Assembly: GCF_004571135.1 (NCBI RefSeq)
Contig: NZ_SPSB01000001.1
Location: 434,001 to 498,000, forward strand
DNA length: 64,000 nt
DNA from: Algoriphagus kandeliae
GTDB lineage: Bacteria; Bacteroidota; Bacteroidia; Cytophagales; Cyclobacteriaceae
Direction: 5' to 3'
Below the pieces are notes generated by a model. The model had not been told where the DNA came from and made no database searches. It was given only the letters and a program-made list of their open reading frames with translations. Position numbers and translations under genes: made by a program. Positions 7,689 to 16,803 of this stretch are shown here, piece after piece; within the stretch, counting starts at the first letter, position 1; every line of letters begins with the position of its first letter.

Positions 7689-8252
7689 TCACTTCACCTC
7701 AATCGTATCCTGCACCGAACCGCAAGTCAGCATTGAACTTCCGAATAAAGGATTTTTGATATCTGTCGATGCACTCAACCAAACTCCCCCGGTATTATTC
7801 TTATACATCGGGCAATATTGCTCATAAAGTGTGCGATCCGTGCCGGCGATTTGAATAAAATCCTTCATCAATACACTCAAGGTCTGAAAACTCTCCCGCT
7901 GTGCTGCGATATCCTCTGAGTTAAGATTTTCTGCTACCATAGCAGCTTCCATTTGCAGTCTTTCAGCTTCTTCTATGTCTTCACCCTTGGAAGAGGCAAC
8001 ATCGAAGGATTTTAGTGCAGCTACCAAGGCTTCACTTTTGGATGCTGCCTCTCCAGAGTTATCATTTACCAAAGCATCTTTCACTTCTAGGTAAGCATCG
8101 ATGATGGCAGAAGTACCTTTCGCTTCAGAAACGGCCGGGCTTTCGCTGGAAATTTCTTGAGTTTCAATTTGCGTTTCTTGTTCGGTTTTACTTTCAGAAC
8201 AAGCAAATAGGATCATTCCTAAGGCAATTGCGAATAATGAATTTTTGATCAT
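7689..8252 (-). CDS. DUF3347 domain lipoprotein of the copper efflux cluster
   Basis: Lipoprotein (lipobox ILFAC, Cys18) with a Glu/Ser-rich linker and a DUF3347 domain (about residues 50-185). The domain ends in the family signature: YCPM, then the WLSA segment, NPLFGSSMLTCG. The paired Cys/Met motifs look like soft-metal ligands. The same domain is fused to the C-terminus of the CusB-like protein encoded just upstream (11-nt gap), so this is a free-standing paralogue, probably in the outer or inner membrane facing the periplasm. Copper binding is inferred from motif and context; no biochemistry is implied. Confidence 0.85.
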   Translation of the reverse strand: MIKNSLFAIALGMILFACSESKTEQETQIETQEISSESPAVSEAKGTSAIIDAYLEVKDALVNDNSGEAASKSEALVAALKSFDVASSKGEDIEEAERLQMEAAMVAENLNSEDIAAQRESFQTLSVLMKDFIQIAGTDRTLYEQYCPMYKNNTGGVWLSASTDIKNPLFGSSMLTCGSVQDTIEVK

Positions 8253-8263
8253 GGTTTTTAAAA

Positions 8264-10039
8264 TTAATGATTATGTGTTGTAGAAATTTGAGTTGTTACT
8301 GTTTGGGTAGCCAAAACAGGCTGACCTTTAAGATAGGTTTGCTTGACTTCCCCGCAAGTTAGCATGGATGCCCCAAAATAGGGATTGGTGATATCCTTTC
8401 TTTCCGAAAGCCAATAGGCTCCCTGATCCCCAAAAGCCATGGGACAATAATCTTTGTAAACGACTTCTTTGTCTAGACCGAAGCGCTCAGTCATCTCCAA
8501 AATTCCCTCAGATAATCCAGCAAAAGCCAATCTGGATTTTTCAAGATTTTCTGCTGTTTGAAGTCGTTCAATAGCACTTTTTAGCTGGTTTTGAACTTGC
8601 ATCCATTCATCATGAGCTGATTCGCCAAATAGGTTCATATCAACTTGATTTAAAATGGATTGAGTGTTTTTAGCTTTTTCTAAACTTTCATCAAATTCAT
8701 CTGCTACTAAAGCATTTTTAAGCTCAAAGTACGCATCTGCAAGGCGAGTTATTTGGGCTCTAAATTCTGGAGAAACGTCTATTGTTTTGGTTTCTGGTCG
8801 ATTCATCATGCTAAACTGACCCGAAAGCTGGGCAGCAGCGTCAATAGCAAAAACCCCATTGCTTACAATCTCTTCTCCGGCCTGAATTCCAGCTTCCACT
8901 TGGTAGGAATCACCGACTTTAGAGCCCAAGGTAATTTCCCGCATTTCAAAGGCTGGAACTTCTGAACCCGGAACTTTGACGTAAACCACAGATCTTTTTC
9001 CTGACCATAGGATAGAGGTTCTAGGAATGGAAATTTCTTGGGAACCGCTTGATGCTTTTGATTTCAATATGGCTGTGACAAACATCTCAGGTTTAAGCTT
9101 TTCTTGGCTATTGGAAACCTCTGCACGGACGGATGCTGCTCTTGTGGAAGGATTAATCAGTGGATCGATATAAGACACTTGCGCCTTGAAAGTTTCACCC
9201 GGCAATCCTGCCACTGTAAATGAAACCTCATTTCCCACACTTAAGAATGGGAGATCGGACTCATAAGCATCCAAAAGAACCCAAAGTTTGCTTAGGTCTA
9301 CGATATTGAACAAGACGGAACCGGTGGAAACATAATCTCCTACAGCGATTTTTCGCTCTAGGACAACACCGCTATGTTCGGCAACAATATCGATTTGATC
9401 CCGAGGTTGGCCAGTAGCTTCGATTTGGGAGATTTGAGACTCACTCAATTTCCATAATCTGAGTTTTTCTTTGGCTGCTTGGTAAAGTTCTGGGAACCGA
9501 TCTTTGGATTTGGCTGCTTCAATTAATTCCTGCTGCGCAGTCAATAACTCAGGCGAATAGATACTGGCCAGTTTTTGTCCTGCACGAACTTTCTCCCCAG
9601 TAAACGTGACATATAATTTTTCTATTCTTCCTGGAAATTTGGCAGTAATGGCTGCATTTTCTCGCTCATCTGCTTGAATTTTTCCAGTAAGAGTAACTTG
9701 CCCACCGGATGCATTCCCACCCACTAGGGTAGTGCTGATATTTGCCAAAGCAGCTGCTTGAGGACTCATTTCAAAAACCAAAGGATTGTCGTTTTGACTA
9801 CTTGAAGCAGCCGAAAGTGGAATCAAATCCATCCCACATATCGGACAATCTCCCGGTTCATTCAGCTTGATTTGCGGATGCATGGAGCAGGTCCAAATTT
9901 GACTGGCTAATTCTCCTGCGTGATCATGATCAGCTTCCGGATTTGATTCTGAACTAGGTTTGATCAACCATCCGATTCCTATTCCCAGCACTAAAATGCC
10001 GGCAATTTTTATCCATTTATTTGAAAGTAGCTTTTTCAT
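8264..10039 (-). CDS. cusB: CusB-like RND efflux periplasmic adaptor with metal-binding and DUF3347 domains
   Basis: Membrane-fusion protein linking the inner-membrane RND pump to the outer-membrane channel, and probably delivering Cu(I)/Ag(I). Order along the 591 residues: N-terminal anchor (11-25), His/Asp patch, heavy-metal-binding domain (about 49-75, C51-x-M-H54 and C65-P-I-C68-G-M70), barrel-sandwich/lipoyl and helical hairpin (about 125-230), beta-barrel and membrane-proximal domains (to about 410), then DUF3347 (about 430-570) with YCPMA and MLTCG motifs. It lies between the TolC-like gene (6-nt gap) and the free DUF3347 lipoprotein gene. At about 590 residues it is longer than E. coli CusB because of the added terminal domains. 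Confidence 0.92.
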   Translation of the reverse strand: MKKLLSNKWIKIAGILVLGIGIGWLIKPSSESNPEADHDHAGELASQIWTCSMHPQIKLNEPGDCPICGMDLIPLSAASSSQNDNPLVFEMSPQAAALANISTTLVGGNASGGQVTLTGKIQADERENAAITAKFPGRIEKLYVTFTGEKVRAGQKLASIYSPELLTAQQELIEAAKSKDRFPELYQAAKEKLRLWKLSESQISQIEATGQPRDQIDIVAEHSGVVLERKIAVGDYVSTGSVLFNIVDLSKLWVLLDAYESDLPFLSVGNEVSFTVAGLPGETFKAQVSYIDPLINPSTRAASVRAEVSNSQEKLKPEMFVTAILKSKASSGSQEISIPRTSILWSGKRSVVYVKVPGSEVPAFEMREITLGSKVGDSYQVEAGIQAGEEIVSNGVFAIDAAAQLSGQFSMMNRPETKTIDVSPEFRAQITRLADAYFELKNALVADEFDESLEKAKNTQSILNQVDMNLFGESAHDEWMQVQNQLKSAIERLQTAENLEKSRLAFAGLSEGILEMTERFGLDKEVVYKDYCPMAFGDQGAYWLSERKDITNPYFGASMLTCGEVKQTYLKGQPVLATQTVTTQISTTHNH

Positions 10040-10045
10040 AGCTTA

Positions 10046-11344
10046 TTAGTTTAAAGAGGAAATATCATTGGAAAGCAAAGACTCCAGCTTGGCCAAACTT
10101 TGATGTTGTATGACGATAGCATTGATTTCTTTTAGCTGAAAATCCAATAATTGCTGTTGAACTGCCAACACATCTTCCAGCCCATTTCCATTTGCAGTGA
10201 ATGAGGTAGTAAGCAATTTCAACGTTTGCTTTGCGATTTCTTTTTGTTCCTGATAGAGTTGGATTTTCCGATTTGCATTTTCCAAATCCCGGATGGCATT
10301 TGCCCATTCCATAGCCAACATGTTTTGTTCTTTTTCTTTGCGCAAAAGCGTGGCTTGCCGGAGTAATTCTGTCTCCTTGATTTTTGAATCGGTCTTTTTT
10401 CGGTAGATAGGCAAGGAAATACTCACCATAGGCATGATCATATCTCTTCCGCCAATCATCATATTTCCCTCAGTTCTGGGTTGGAAAGGCATGTAATCAA
10501 TTCCCGCACCCAGCATGGGTCGCCCTTCCAATCTTGCCATCCGTTCTTCTTGTTCCAAAGCAGCATACTGTGCATCAAAATTCGCCAGTATGGGATTGCT
10601 TGCCTGAATGCTATCTAAAAGCACCATTTTATCAGTGAGTAATTCTGTAGGCTCCAAGGTATCTAAACTTGAAATCTCTTCATGAATGTCCCGGTTTAGC
10701 AATTGGTTGAATTTGATCTGAAGAGGAATCAATTCGTCCTCCAGCGTCAAAATGGAATTATTCAGTTCCAACTGCTGCATGCGGATCCGTAGAATGTCAC
10801 TCATCTGAGTGCCTGATCCAGTATTGGAAATAGACATATCAGATAAGGAACTTTGATTTGAAGAGCTGCTGTATTTCACCAAAGCCAATCGCTCATATTC
10901 TTTCAGGTATTCAAGGTTTTCCCGATTGATTTCAATTTCCTTATGAATGCGATACAGCTCAAACCAAGTGGATTTCACTTCGTAAAAGAGCTTGTTTTTA
11001 GCATCCAAAAAGAGCTGGTATCGGGCCTCCGCCTGAAGGTTTGCAGCCTCTTTTCTAGTTCCTAAAGTTCCAAACCAAGGAAACATCTGCATCAAGCGGA
11101 TATCTGCTAACTGATTCCCCATAAATCGCTCCATAGGAGAGAAGAATATTCCTGCATTCAATTCAGGATCTGGTAGGGTACCCACTTGAGGGGCTTTTTC
11201 CAAAGCCGCTAAAAACTCTTGATAAAATGCCTTCAGCTCCGGGTTGTTTTCACCAGCCAACACCAGATAATCATCTAAGCTTTGGCCTGGGCTAAAAGAC
11301 CAAGAAATGGCAAATAGGATGAAGAATAGGATTTTCTTTCTCAT
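10046..11344 (-). CDS. TolC/CusC-family outer-membrane efflux protein
   Basis: Outer-membrane channel component of the tripartite metal efflux pump. It has a signal peptide (hydrophobic core residues 5-20, cleavage near WSFSPGQ), long alpha-helical repeats with heptad-like periodicity, and a duplicated arrangement typical of the TolC fold. At 432 residues it is normal for the CusC/CzcC branch. The gene lies 3 nt from the CusA-like gene and 6 nt from the CusB-like gene, in one transcription unit. Metal specificity follows from the partners, not from this protein. Confidence 0.9.
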   Translation of the reverse strand: MRKKILFFILFAISWSFSPGQSLDDYLVLAGENNPELKAFYQEFLAALEKAPQVGTLPDPELNAGIFFSPMERFMGNQLADIRLMQMFPWFGTLGTRKEAANLQAEARYQLFLDAKNKLFYEVKSTWFELYRIHKEIEINRENLEYLKEYERLALVKYSSSSNQSSLSDMSISNTGSGTQMSDILRIRMQQLELNNSILTLEDELIPLQIKFNQLLNRDIHEEISSLDTLEPTELLTDKMVLLDSIQASNPILANFDAQYAALEQEERMARLEGRPMLGAGIDYMPFQPRTEGNMMIGGRDMIMPMVSISLPIYRKKTDSKIKETELLRQATLLRKEKEQNMLAMEWANAIRDLENANRKIQLYQEQKEIAKQTLKLLTTSFTANGNGLEDVLAVQQQLLDFQLKEINAIVIQHQSLAKLESLLSNDISSLN

Positions 11345-11347
11345 GGC

Positions 11348-14300
11348 CTATTGATTTTGATCTGCTGTGAATGCAGATGGATTAGTCGATAATTTTCTTT
11401 CTGCCCACCAGCAATAGAGGGTAGGAACCAGAAACACAGTTGTCAATTCCAAGACCATTCCTCCTAAAGCAGGAATAGCCATTGGAATCATAATATCCGA
11501 TCCTCGTCCAGTGGAAGTCAAAATCGGAATAAGCGCCAAAAGGGTAGTAGCCGTTGTCATCAAGCAAGGCAATACTCGTCGCTTTCCAGCTTCCAAAACA
11601 GCTTCACGAATCTCTTGAATGGTTTGGGGTTGGTTGGATTTGAAACTTTGATCCAAATAGGATGCAACCACTACTCCATCATCGGTAGCGATTCCGAATA
11701 GAGCGATGAATCCTACCCAAACAGCGACAGAAAGGTTGTAGACTTTCATTTGGAATAAATCCCTCATAGAAATATCAAACAGGGAAAAATTCATAAACCA
11801 TTCCTGCCCGTAAAGCCAAAGCATCAAAAATCCTCCTGCAAAGGCCATTGCGATTCCAGAGAAAACAAATAGGCTGGTAGATACAGCTCTAAACTGGAAG
11901 TAAAGGATTAGGAAAATGATGATCAAGCAAAGGGGTACGACTATGGAAAGTCTCTTTTCGGCCCGAACCTGGTTTTCATAGCTTCCCGAAAATACATAGC
12001 GGACTCCTTGTGGAACAACCAATTCACCGGCAGCTATTTTTTCTTTCAAATAATTCTGGGCTTGCTCCACCACACTTACTTCGGCGAAGCCCGGTTTTTT
12101 ATCCAAGAGTACATAGCCTACCAAAAAGCTATTTTCACCCCGAATCATATCAGGACCTTTGCGATAGCTGATTTCCGCCAACTGACTTAAAGGAATGTAA
12201 TTGCCTTGAGGAGTCGGAACCTGTAGGTTTTCAATGGCTGACGGATCATCTCTAAACTCCCGCGCATAGCGAACCCGAATAGGATAGCGTTCTCTACCTT
12301 CCACTGTAGTGCTCAATTGAATTCCCCCAATCGCAGTTTCAATGAATTCCTGAACATCTACCACATTCATTCCATATCGAGAAATAGCCTCCCGATTGAT
12401 GTCCAGTTCTAGGTAAGGTTTGCCAACAATTCGATCTGCAAAGACAGCTTCACTTTTTACGGAAGGAACTTCCTTGAGAAATTTTTCAAGTTGGAGTCCA
12501 AAATTTTCAATGGTCTGCAAATCCGGACCGTAAACTTTTATCCCCATAGGAGCCCGCATACCAGTCTGAAGCATTACGAGGCGGGTTTCAATTGGCTGAA
12601 GTTTCGGAGCAGAGGTGACGCCTGGAATTTGAATGACGGAGACAATTTCATCCCAAATATCATCCGGACTTTGGATATGGGATCGCCACTGTCGGAAATA
12701 CTCCCCGTCGGGATCAGGAATCAATTGAGAAGCATTTACCAAATGAGGTTCCATGGTTTCCGGATCAAACAAGGTTCCATTTTTCAATTCATATTGACCA
12801 TCTGAATTGACCTTGAATCGAATTCGGTTTCCGTTTTCATCCCGTGCAAACTCACTCTTATAGTTGATTGTGTTTTCAAACATAGTGAGAGGTGCTGGAT
12901 CGATAGCAGTTTCAGCTCGTCCTGCTTTCCCTACCACCAATTCAACCTCAGGAATGGCCGTTACCAGCATATCTAGTTTTTGGAGAACTTCCTTATTTTC
13001 CTGCACACCTGCATGCGGCATAGTTGTAGGCATAAGGAGGAATGAACCTTCATCTAATGAAGGCATAAATTCTTCACCTAATCCCGGGAAATTGTGAGCT
13101 AGGCTGGACCATAATGAATTGGTCCTGATATTCCAGCCCGCTTGGTCAAAGGTCTTTGGAACAAAGCCGAAAACACTTTCAAAACCCAACCAAACATTGG
13201 CTCCAAAAAGAATCACAAGCGCAGGGAAGGCAATAAAGGTCTTTTTGTGTTCCAAACACCAGCGAAGAATCTTGGGATAGGCTTTGATAAAAAGTGAAAA
13301 ACCTCCCAAAACCAAAGTCAGCAAAAACGCGATGAATAGGAAATTGATCCAAGTGCTATTTGATACTCCCAAAGGCATCCACTCCAAGGTTAGGAGGGAA
13401 GCCACAGCCAAAAGAGTGACACTTATGATGAGGAAGTTCTTTCTGGGTTCAATTTGTTCTGGAAAATGAAAGGCCAAAGAATGAATGAAACCATAAGCAG
13501 CTAGTACCCAACCTGCCCAAGACCAAATAGTAAAGGCGATGACTATTCCTCCAAGCACTAAAGCATAGTTCCAATACCTTGCTAATTTTCCCTTATGGCT
13601 TTTCCAGGAAAATAACCAATGCGAAAAAGCAGGCATGATTAGCAGCGTGAAGATTACTGCGGAGATCAAGGCAAAGGTTTTGGTATAGGCTAGGGGACCA
13701 AAGAGTTTTCCTTCAGCTGCCTGAAGTGTAAAGACAGGAAGAAAACTGACAATGGTAGTGCTGACGGCGGTAAGAATTGCTCCTGCTACTTCAGAAGTTG
13801 CCTCGTAAACAATAGTCAACTTGCTTTTTCCAGAAGGAGCTAATTTGAGATGGCGGAGTATGTTTTCATTTAAAATAATTCCCAAATCCACCATGGTGCC
13901 TATCGCAATGGCAATTCCCGAAAGGGCTACAATATTGGCATCTACGCCAAAATATTTCATAAAGACGAAGCAGAGTAGCACCGCTAAAGGCAATAATGCA
14001 GAAATCAATAAGGAAGCCCGTAGATTGTAAACCATCACAATGATGACGATGATGGTAATAAGGATTTGAAGGGAAATGGCTTCGTAGAGTGTTCCTAAAG
14101 TCTCATAAATGAGGTTGGTTCTATCATAAAAAGGGACAATAGTGACTTTTGAGATTTTTCCATTGCTCAGGGTTTTGCTTGGAAGCCCTTCGGATATTTT
14201 TTCGATTTCGGCTTTAACCCCTTCGATTACCTTCAGCGGATTATCTCCATAACGGGCGATGACAACTCCTCCGACCGCTTCGGCACCGGATTTGTCCAAA

Positions 14301-15181
14301 ATCCCACCCATGTTTCGAGGTTGAGGACCGATATTTACCCGGGCAACATCCTGAATTCGGATAGGGACATTATTGGTGACTTTGACTACGGCTTTATCCA
14401 AATCCGAAAGCTCTTCCACATAACCCAAGCCTCGGATAAAATAATCAACTCGGTTGACCTCAATGGTATTTGCGGACACATCCAAATTAGATTTTCTGAC
14501 CGCTTCCATGACATCCATCAAGCTGACTCCATTTGCTTTCAAGGCAGCCGGATCAATGTCAACTTGGTATTCTTTGATATAGCCCCCAACTGATGCGACT
14601 TCAGATACCCCTTCAACTGCTGTCAGAGCATATCGGATGTAATAATCCTGAATAGAGCGAAGTTCATGAAGATCCCATCCACCGATAGGATTTCCTTCCA
14701 CATCTCGTCCTTCTAGCGTGTACCAAAAAACTTGTCCCAAAGCGGTTGCATCTGGACCTAATTTAGGCTGGACCCCATCGGGTAAAAGTCCTGCTGGTAG
14801 GGAGTTGAGTTTTTCCAGAACTCGAGATCGGCTCCAGTAAAACTCAATATCCTCTTCGAAAATTATATAGATACTGGAAAAGCCAAAAGCAGAACTACTT
14901 CGAACGCTTTTAACCCCCGGCAACCCTAAAAGAGAGGTAGTTAACGGATAAGTGATTTGATCCTCCACATCTTGTGGAGATCGCCCCATCCATTCCGTAA
15001 AGACGATTTGTTGGTTTTCACCTATGTCGGGGATGGCATCGACCGGAACAGGATCACGAGGGATGATTCCGGTTTCCCAGTTAAAGGGAGCTGTAGAAAT
15101 TCCCCATCCCACAATGAGAAGTAGGAGTAATAAGGTGACGAGTTTATTCTCGAGGAAATACTTGATAATTGAATTGAGCAT
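11348..15181 (-). CDS. cusA: CusA/CzcA-family heavy-metal efflux RND transporter, with extra TM insertion
   Basis: Proton-driven inner-membrane pump expelling Cu(I)/Ag(I) or related cations. Family signatures include the N-terminal PVDAIPDIGENQQIV-like segment, GIAIAIGTMVDLGII in TM4 with the conserved Asp and following Glu (NEN), and the late GIATDDGVVVASYLD segment. The 1277 residues exceed the roughly 1040-1050 of E. coli CusA. Much of the excess lies at about residues 525-690 between TM6 and TM7, where several additional hydrophobic segments occur, plus a smaller insertion in the second porter loop (around residues 775-840). It is second in the operon after the HYC_CC_PP gene. Confidence 0.93.
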   Translation of the reverse strand: MLNSIIKYFLENKLVTLLLLLLIVGWGISTAPFNWETGIIPRDPVPVDAIPDIGENQQIVFTEWMGRSPQDVEDQITYPLTTSLLGLPGVKSVRSSSAFGFSSIYIIFEEDIEFYWSRSRVLEKLNSLPAGLLPDGVQPKLGPDATALGQVFWYTLEGRDVEGNPIGGWDLHELRSIQDYYIRYALTAVEGVSEVASVGGYIKEYQVDIDPAALKANGVSLMDVMEAVRKSNLDVSANTIEVNRVDYFIRGLGYVEELSDLDKAVVKVTNNVPIRIQDVARVNIGPQPRNMGGILDKSGAEAVGGVVIARYGDNPLKVIEGVKAEIEKISEGLPSKTLSNGKISKVTIVPFYDRTNLIYETLGTLYEAISLQILITIIVIIVMVYNLRASLLISALLPLAVLLCFVFMKYFGVDANIVALSGIAIAIGTMVDLGIILNENILRHLKLAPSGKSKLTIVYEATSEVAGAILTAVSTTIVSFLPVFTLQAAEGKLFGPLAYTKTFALISAVIFTLLIMPAFSHWLFSWKSHKGKLARYWNYALVLGGIVIAFTIWSWAGWVLAAYGFIHSLAFHFPEQIEPRKNFLIISVTLLAVASLLTLEWMPLGVSNSTWINFLFIAFLLTLVLGGFSLFIKAYPKILRWCLEHKKTFIAFPALVILFGANVWLGFESVFGFVPKTFDQAGWNIRTNSLWSSLAHNFPGLGEEFMPSLDEGSFLLMPTTMPHAGVQENKEVLQKLDMLVTAIPEVELVVGKAGRAETAIDPAPLTMFENTINYKSEFARDENGNRIRFKVNSDGQYELKNGTLFDPETMEPHLVNASQLIPDPDGEYFRQWRSHIQSPDDIWDEIVSVIQIPGVTSAPKLQPIETRLVMLQTGMRAPMGIKVYGPDLQTIENFGLQLEKFLKEVPSVKSEAVFADRIVGKPYLELDINREAISRYGMNVVDVQEFIETAIGGIQLSTTVEGRERYPIRVRYAREFRDDPSAIENLQVPTPQGNYIPLSQLAEISYRKGPDMIRGENSFLVGYVLLDKKPGFAEVSVVEQAQNYLKEKIAAGELVVPQGVRYVFSGSYENQVRAEKRLSIVVPLCLIIIFLILYFQFRAVSTSLFVFSGIAMAFAGGFLMLWLYGQEWFMNFSLFDISMRDLFQMKVYNLSVAVWVGFIALFGIATDDGVVVASYLDQSFKSNQPQTIQEIREAVLEAGKRRVLPCLMTTATTLLALIPILTSTGRGSDIMIPMAIPALGGMVLELTTVFLVPTLYCWWAERKLSTNPSAFTADQNQ

Positions 15182-15211
15182 GATTCATTCCTTTAATTGA
15201 AAAAGAATAAT

Positions 15212-15256
15212 GGCTTTGGTGCATTCCAAAGCATTCACGCGGTGAAACCGCAGGAA
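15212..15256. repeat. paired hairpins between HYC_CC_PP and CusA genes
   Basis: A perfect 7-bp hairpin (GCTTTGG/CCAAAGC, loop TGCATT) is followed at once by GCGGT-GAA-ACCGC with flanking ATTC/GAAT arms. This is REP-like intergenic structure inside the operon, with no U-tract for termination. Confidence 0.6.
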
Positions 15257-15262
15257 TGAATC

Positions 15263-15673
15263 CTAGATTAAAAAGGTTTGGTAAAGTATATGGAGAGGGG
15301 TAGTGGGAGGCGGAGAATCAGTATGAAAAGGAGTGTATACTTCTTTTTCAACTTCCTCAATTCCGAAGATGAAAACCTGAGTAAATGCTGCAACAAACTC
15401 GAGGTCAAAAGAAATTGTGTGTTTTTCAGCAGAAAAATCGTCTTCCACCTGCATGTGTTCAACGATATTTTGACAACAGCTTGTGGGATCTGATTTAGGC
15501 GAATCTTCATCCTTGGAGGAATCCATATTCATCCCACAGTCCACATCTTTTTCTCCAAAACCGATTTCTGACTTCACTTCATGACCCATACAAAAATGGG
15601 TCGTCTTCGCCATACCAATGGTAGCGAAGAGCATAAAAAGAGATAGCGATATGGAAATCAGCTGTTTCAACAA
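15263..15673 (-). CDS. HYC_CC_PP-type small secreted protein
   Basis: 136-residue secreted or anchored protein with a hydrophobic N-terminus (about residues 4-21) and conserved pairs that name the family: THFCMG (His26, Cys28), SCCQN (Cys66-Cys67), SPPPTTP and a C-terminal LYQTFLI. Cys-rich and Met-rich stretches (CGMNM) suggest soft-metal contact. The start codon is TTG (15671-15673) followed by a second TTG; the next Met would cut the signal sequence. As the first gene ahead of CusA it probably belongs to the copper resistance operon. Its molecular job is unknown. Confidence 0.75.
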   Translation of the reverse strand: MLKQLISISLSLFMLFATIGMAKTTHFCMGHEVKSEIGFGEKDVDCGMNMDSSKDEDSPKSDPTSCCQNIVEHMQVEDDFSAEKHTISFDLEFVAAFTQVFIFGIEEVEKEVYTPFHTDSPPPTTPLHILYQTFLI

Positions 15674-15775
15674 GGTAAAAGTACGAAATTTAATTTGGTA
15701 AGTTCAAATGTTTGTTTCTTTTAGGTATTTTCATAGTGTTGAATATCAGTGTTTTAATCTGCTAAATATTTTTTT

Positions 15776-16237
15776 ATGGCAAATACTTTTACTCAAATTC
15801 ACCTACAAGTAGTCTTTGCAACCAAATTTCGGAATGCACAAATTAGCTCAAAATGGGAGCATCGCCTGTATGAATATTTGATTGGGATTTTTAGTCATTA
15901 TGACCATAGAGTTTTGGCAATAAACGGAATGCCTGATCACATTCATATTCTTTTTGGGTACCGGCCTGATCAAGCCCTGAGTGAATTGATTCAAAAAGTA
16001 AAAGCATCTAGTACCAAGTGGATAAATGCGGAAAGATTGACTCCTTTTCCATTTGCTTGGCAAGAAGGATATGGGGCTTTCTCATATACTAAATCAGACG
16101 TTCCGAAGGTCATTCAGTATATCAAAAATCAAAAGGAGCACCATCAGAAGAAATCCTTTGTTGAGGAGTATCAAAAAATTTTGACTGATCTTCAAATTGA
16201 ATTCAATCCTAAGTATATTTTCAAGGAATTGGAATAG
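15776..16237 (+). CDS. Y1 (HUH) transposase, IS200/IS605-like, probable REP-associated (RAYT)
   Basis: Single-strand DNA transposase-like protein of 153 residues. It shows the HUH motif as Asp54-His55-Ile-His57 in GMPDHIHIL and the catalytic-Tyr helix VIQYIKNQKEHH (Tyr115), with VFATKFR near the N-terminus and a conserved WQEGYGAFSY segment. Length and motifs are complete, so it may be active. No orfB/TnpB gene is adjacent. Directly downstream lies a dense cluster of small palindromes, the arrangement seen for RAYT proteins that move REP sequences. Whether it mobilises itself or only its REPs cannot be told from one copy. Confidence 0.9.
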   Translation: MANTFTQIHLQVVFATKFRNAQISSKWEHRLYEYLIGIFSHYDHRVLAINGMPDHIHILFGYRPDQALSELIQKVKASSTKWINAERLTPFPFAWQEGYGAFSYTKSDVPKVIQYIKNQKEHHQKKSFVEEYQKILTDLQIEFNPKYIFKELE

Positions 16238-16240
16238 GTA

Positions 16241-16783
16241 TCGTCCCTACGGGACTTTTTCTCATCTTCAATTGTTCTGTCTACCCAGCTTTCGTCCCTC
16301 TGGGACTTTCGTTTTCTCCAAATCCTCTACCACCGAACTACCGTCCCTTTAGGACTAAAAAAATCAAAAATGGAATTTTCCATTAATGGTATTTATCTAA
16401 AGAAATGTGCCGTAGGCACTTTAGCTAGGTAAAAAAATGGATTGTTAGATGTTCGAAATGCCGTAGGCATGATACAATCAACCTGCCATTAGAATTTGTA
16501 TATTTATCGTCCCTACGGGACTATTTGTTTTCTACTAACTCTTTGGCTACCCAGCTTTCGTACCGTTGGGACTCTAGTGTGTTGGGTTTAATCTTTACTT
16601 TGATACGTTTTTGTAGAAAATGTGCCGTAGGCACTTTAGCTGGATAAAAAAAGGATTATTAGATGTTCAAAATGCCGTAGGTATGATAGATTCAAGATTG
16701 GGAAATATGATTTTGTATCGTCCCTACGGGACTTTTTCTCATCTTCATTCGTTCTTTCTACCCAGCTGTCGTCCCGCTGGGAC
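16241..16783. repeat. REP/BIME-like palindrome cluster next to the Y1 transposase
   Basis: Eleven 13-bp palindromes of two types alternate here. The first type, GTCCCTACGGGAC and variants, is at 16243, 16294, 16343, 16509, 16560, 16720 and 16771. The second, GTGCCGTAGGCAC or ATGCCGTAGGCAT, is at 16407, 16458, 16622 and 16672. They form composite units: a GTCCC pair separated by a CTACCCAGCT spacer (three times) and a GTGCC/ATGCC pair with a shared 38-bp spacer (twice). The spacing is irregular and the spacers are AT-rich. No gene is seen in this 566-bp gap. Confidence 0.88.
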
Positions 16784-16803
16784 TTTTTTGTCTAATATTC
16801 CTC

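Noticed and set aside
7431..7736. Open frame of 101 codons on the plus strand
   Set aside because: It translates the palindromic element and the GACTGT tandem repeat and runs into the antisense of the DUF3347 gene; it has no coding character.
12491..12805. Antisense open frame within the CusA-like gene
   Set aside because: It is a shadow of a strongly conserved coding sequence on the other strand.
16241..16783. Possible CRISPR array from repeated short palindromes
   Set aside because: Spacing is irregular, the spacers themselves repeat, the units are 13-bp palindromes of two kinds, and no cas gene is present. It fits REP/BIME sequence beside the Y1 transposase.
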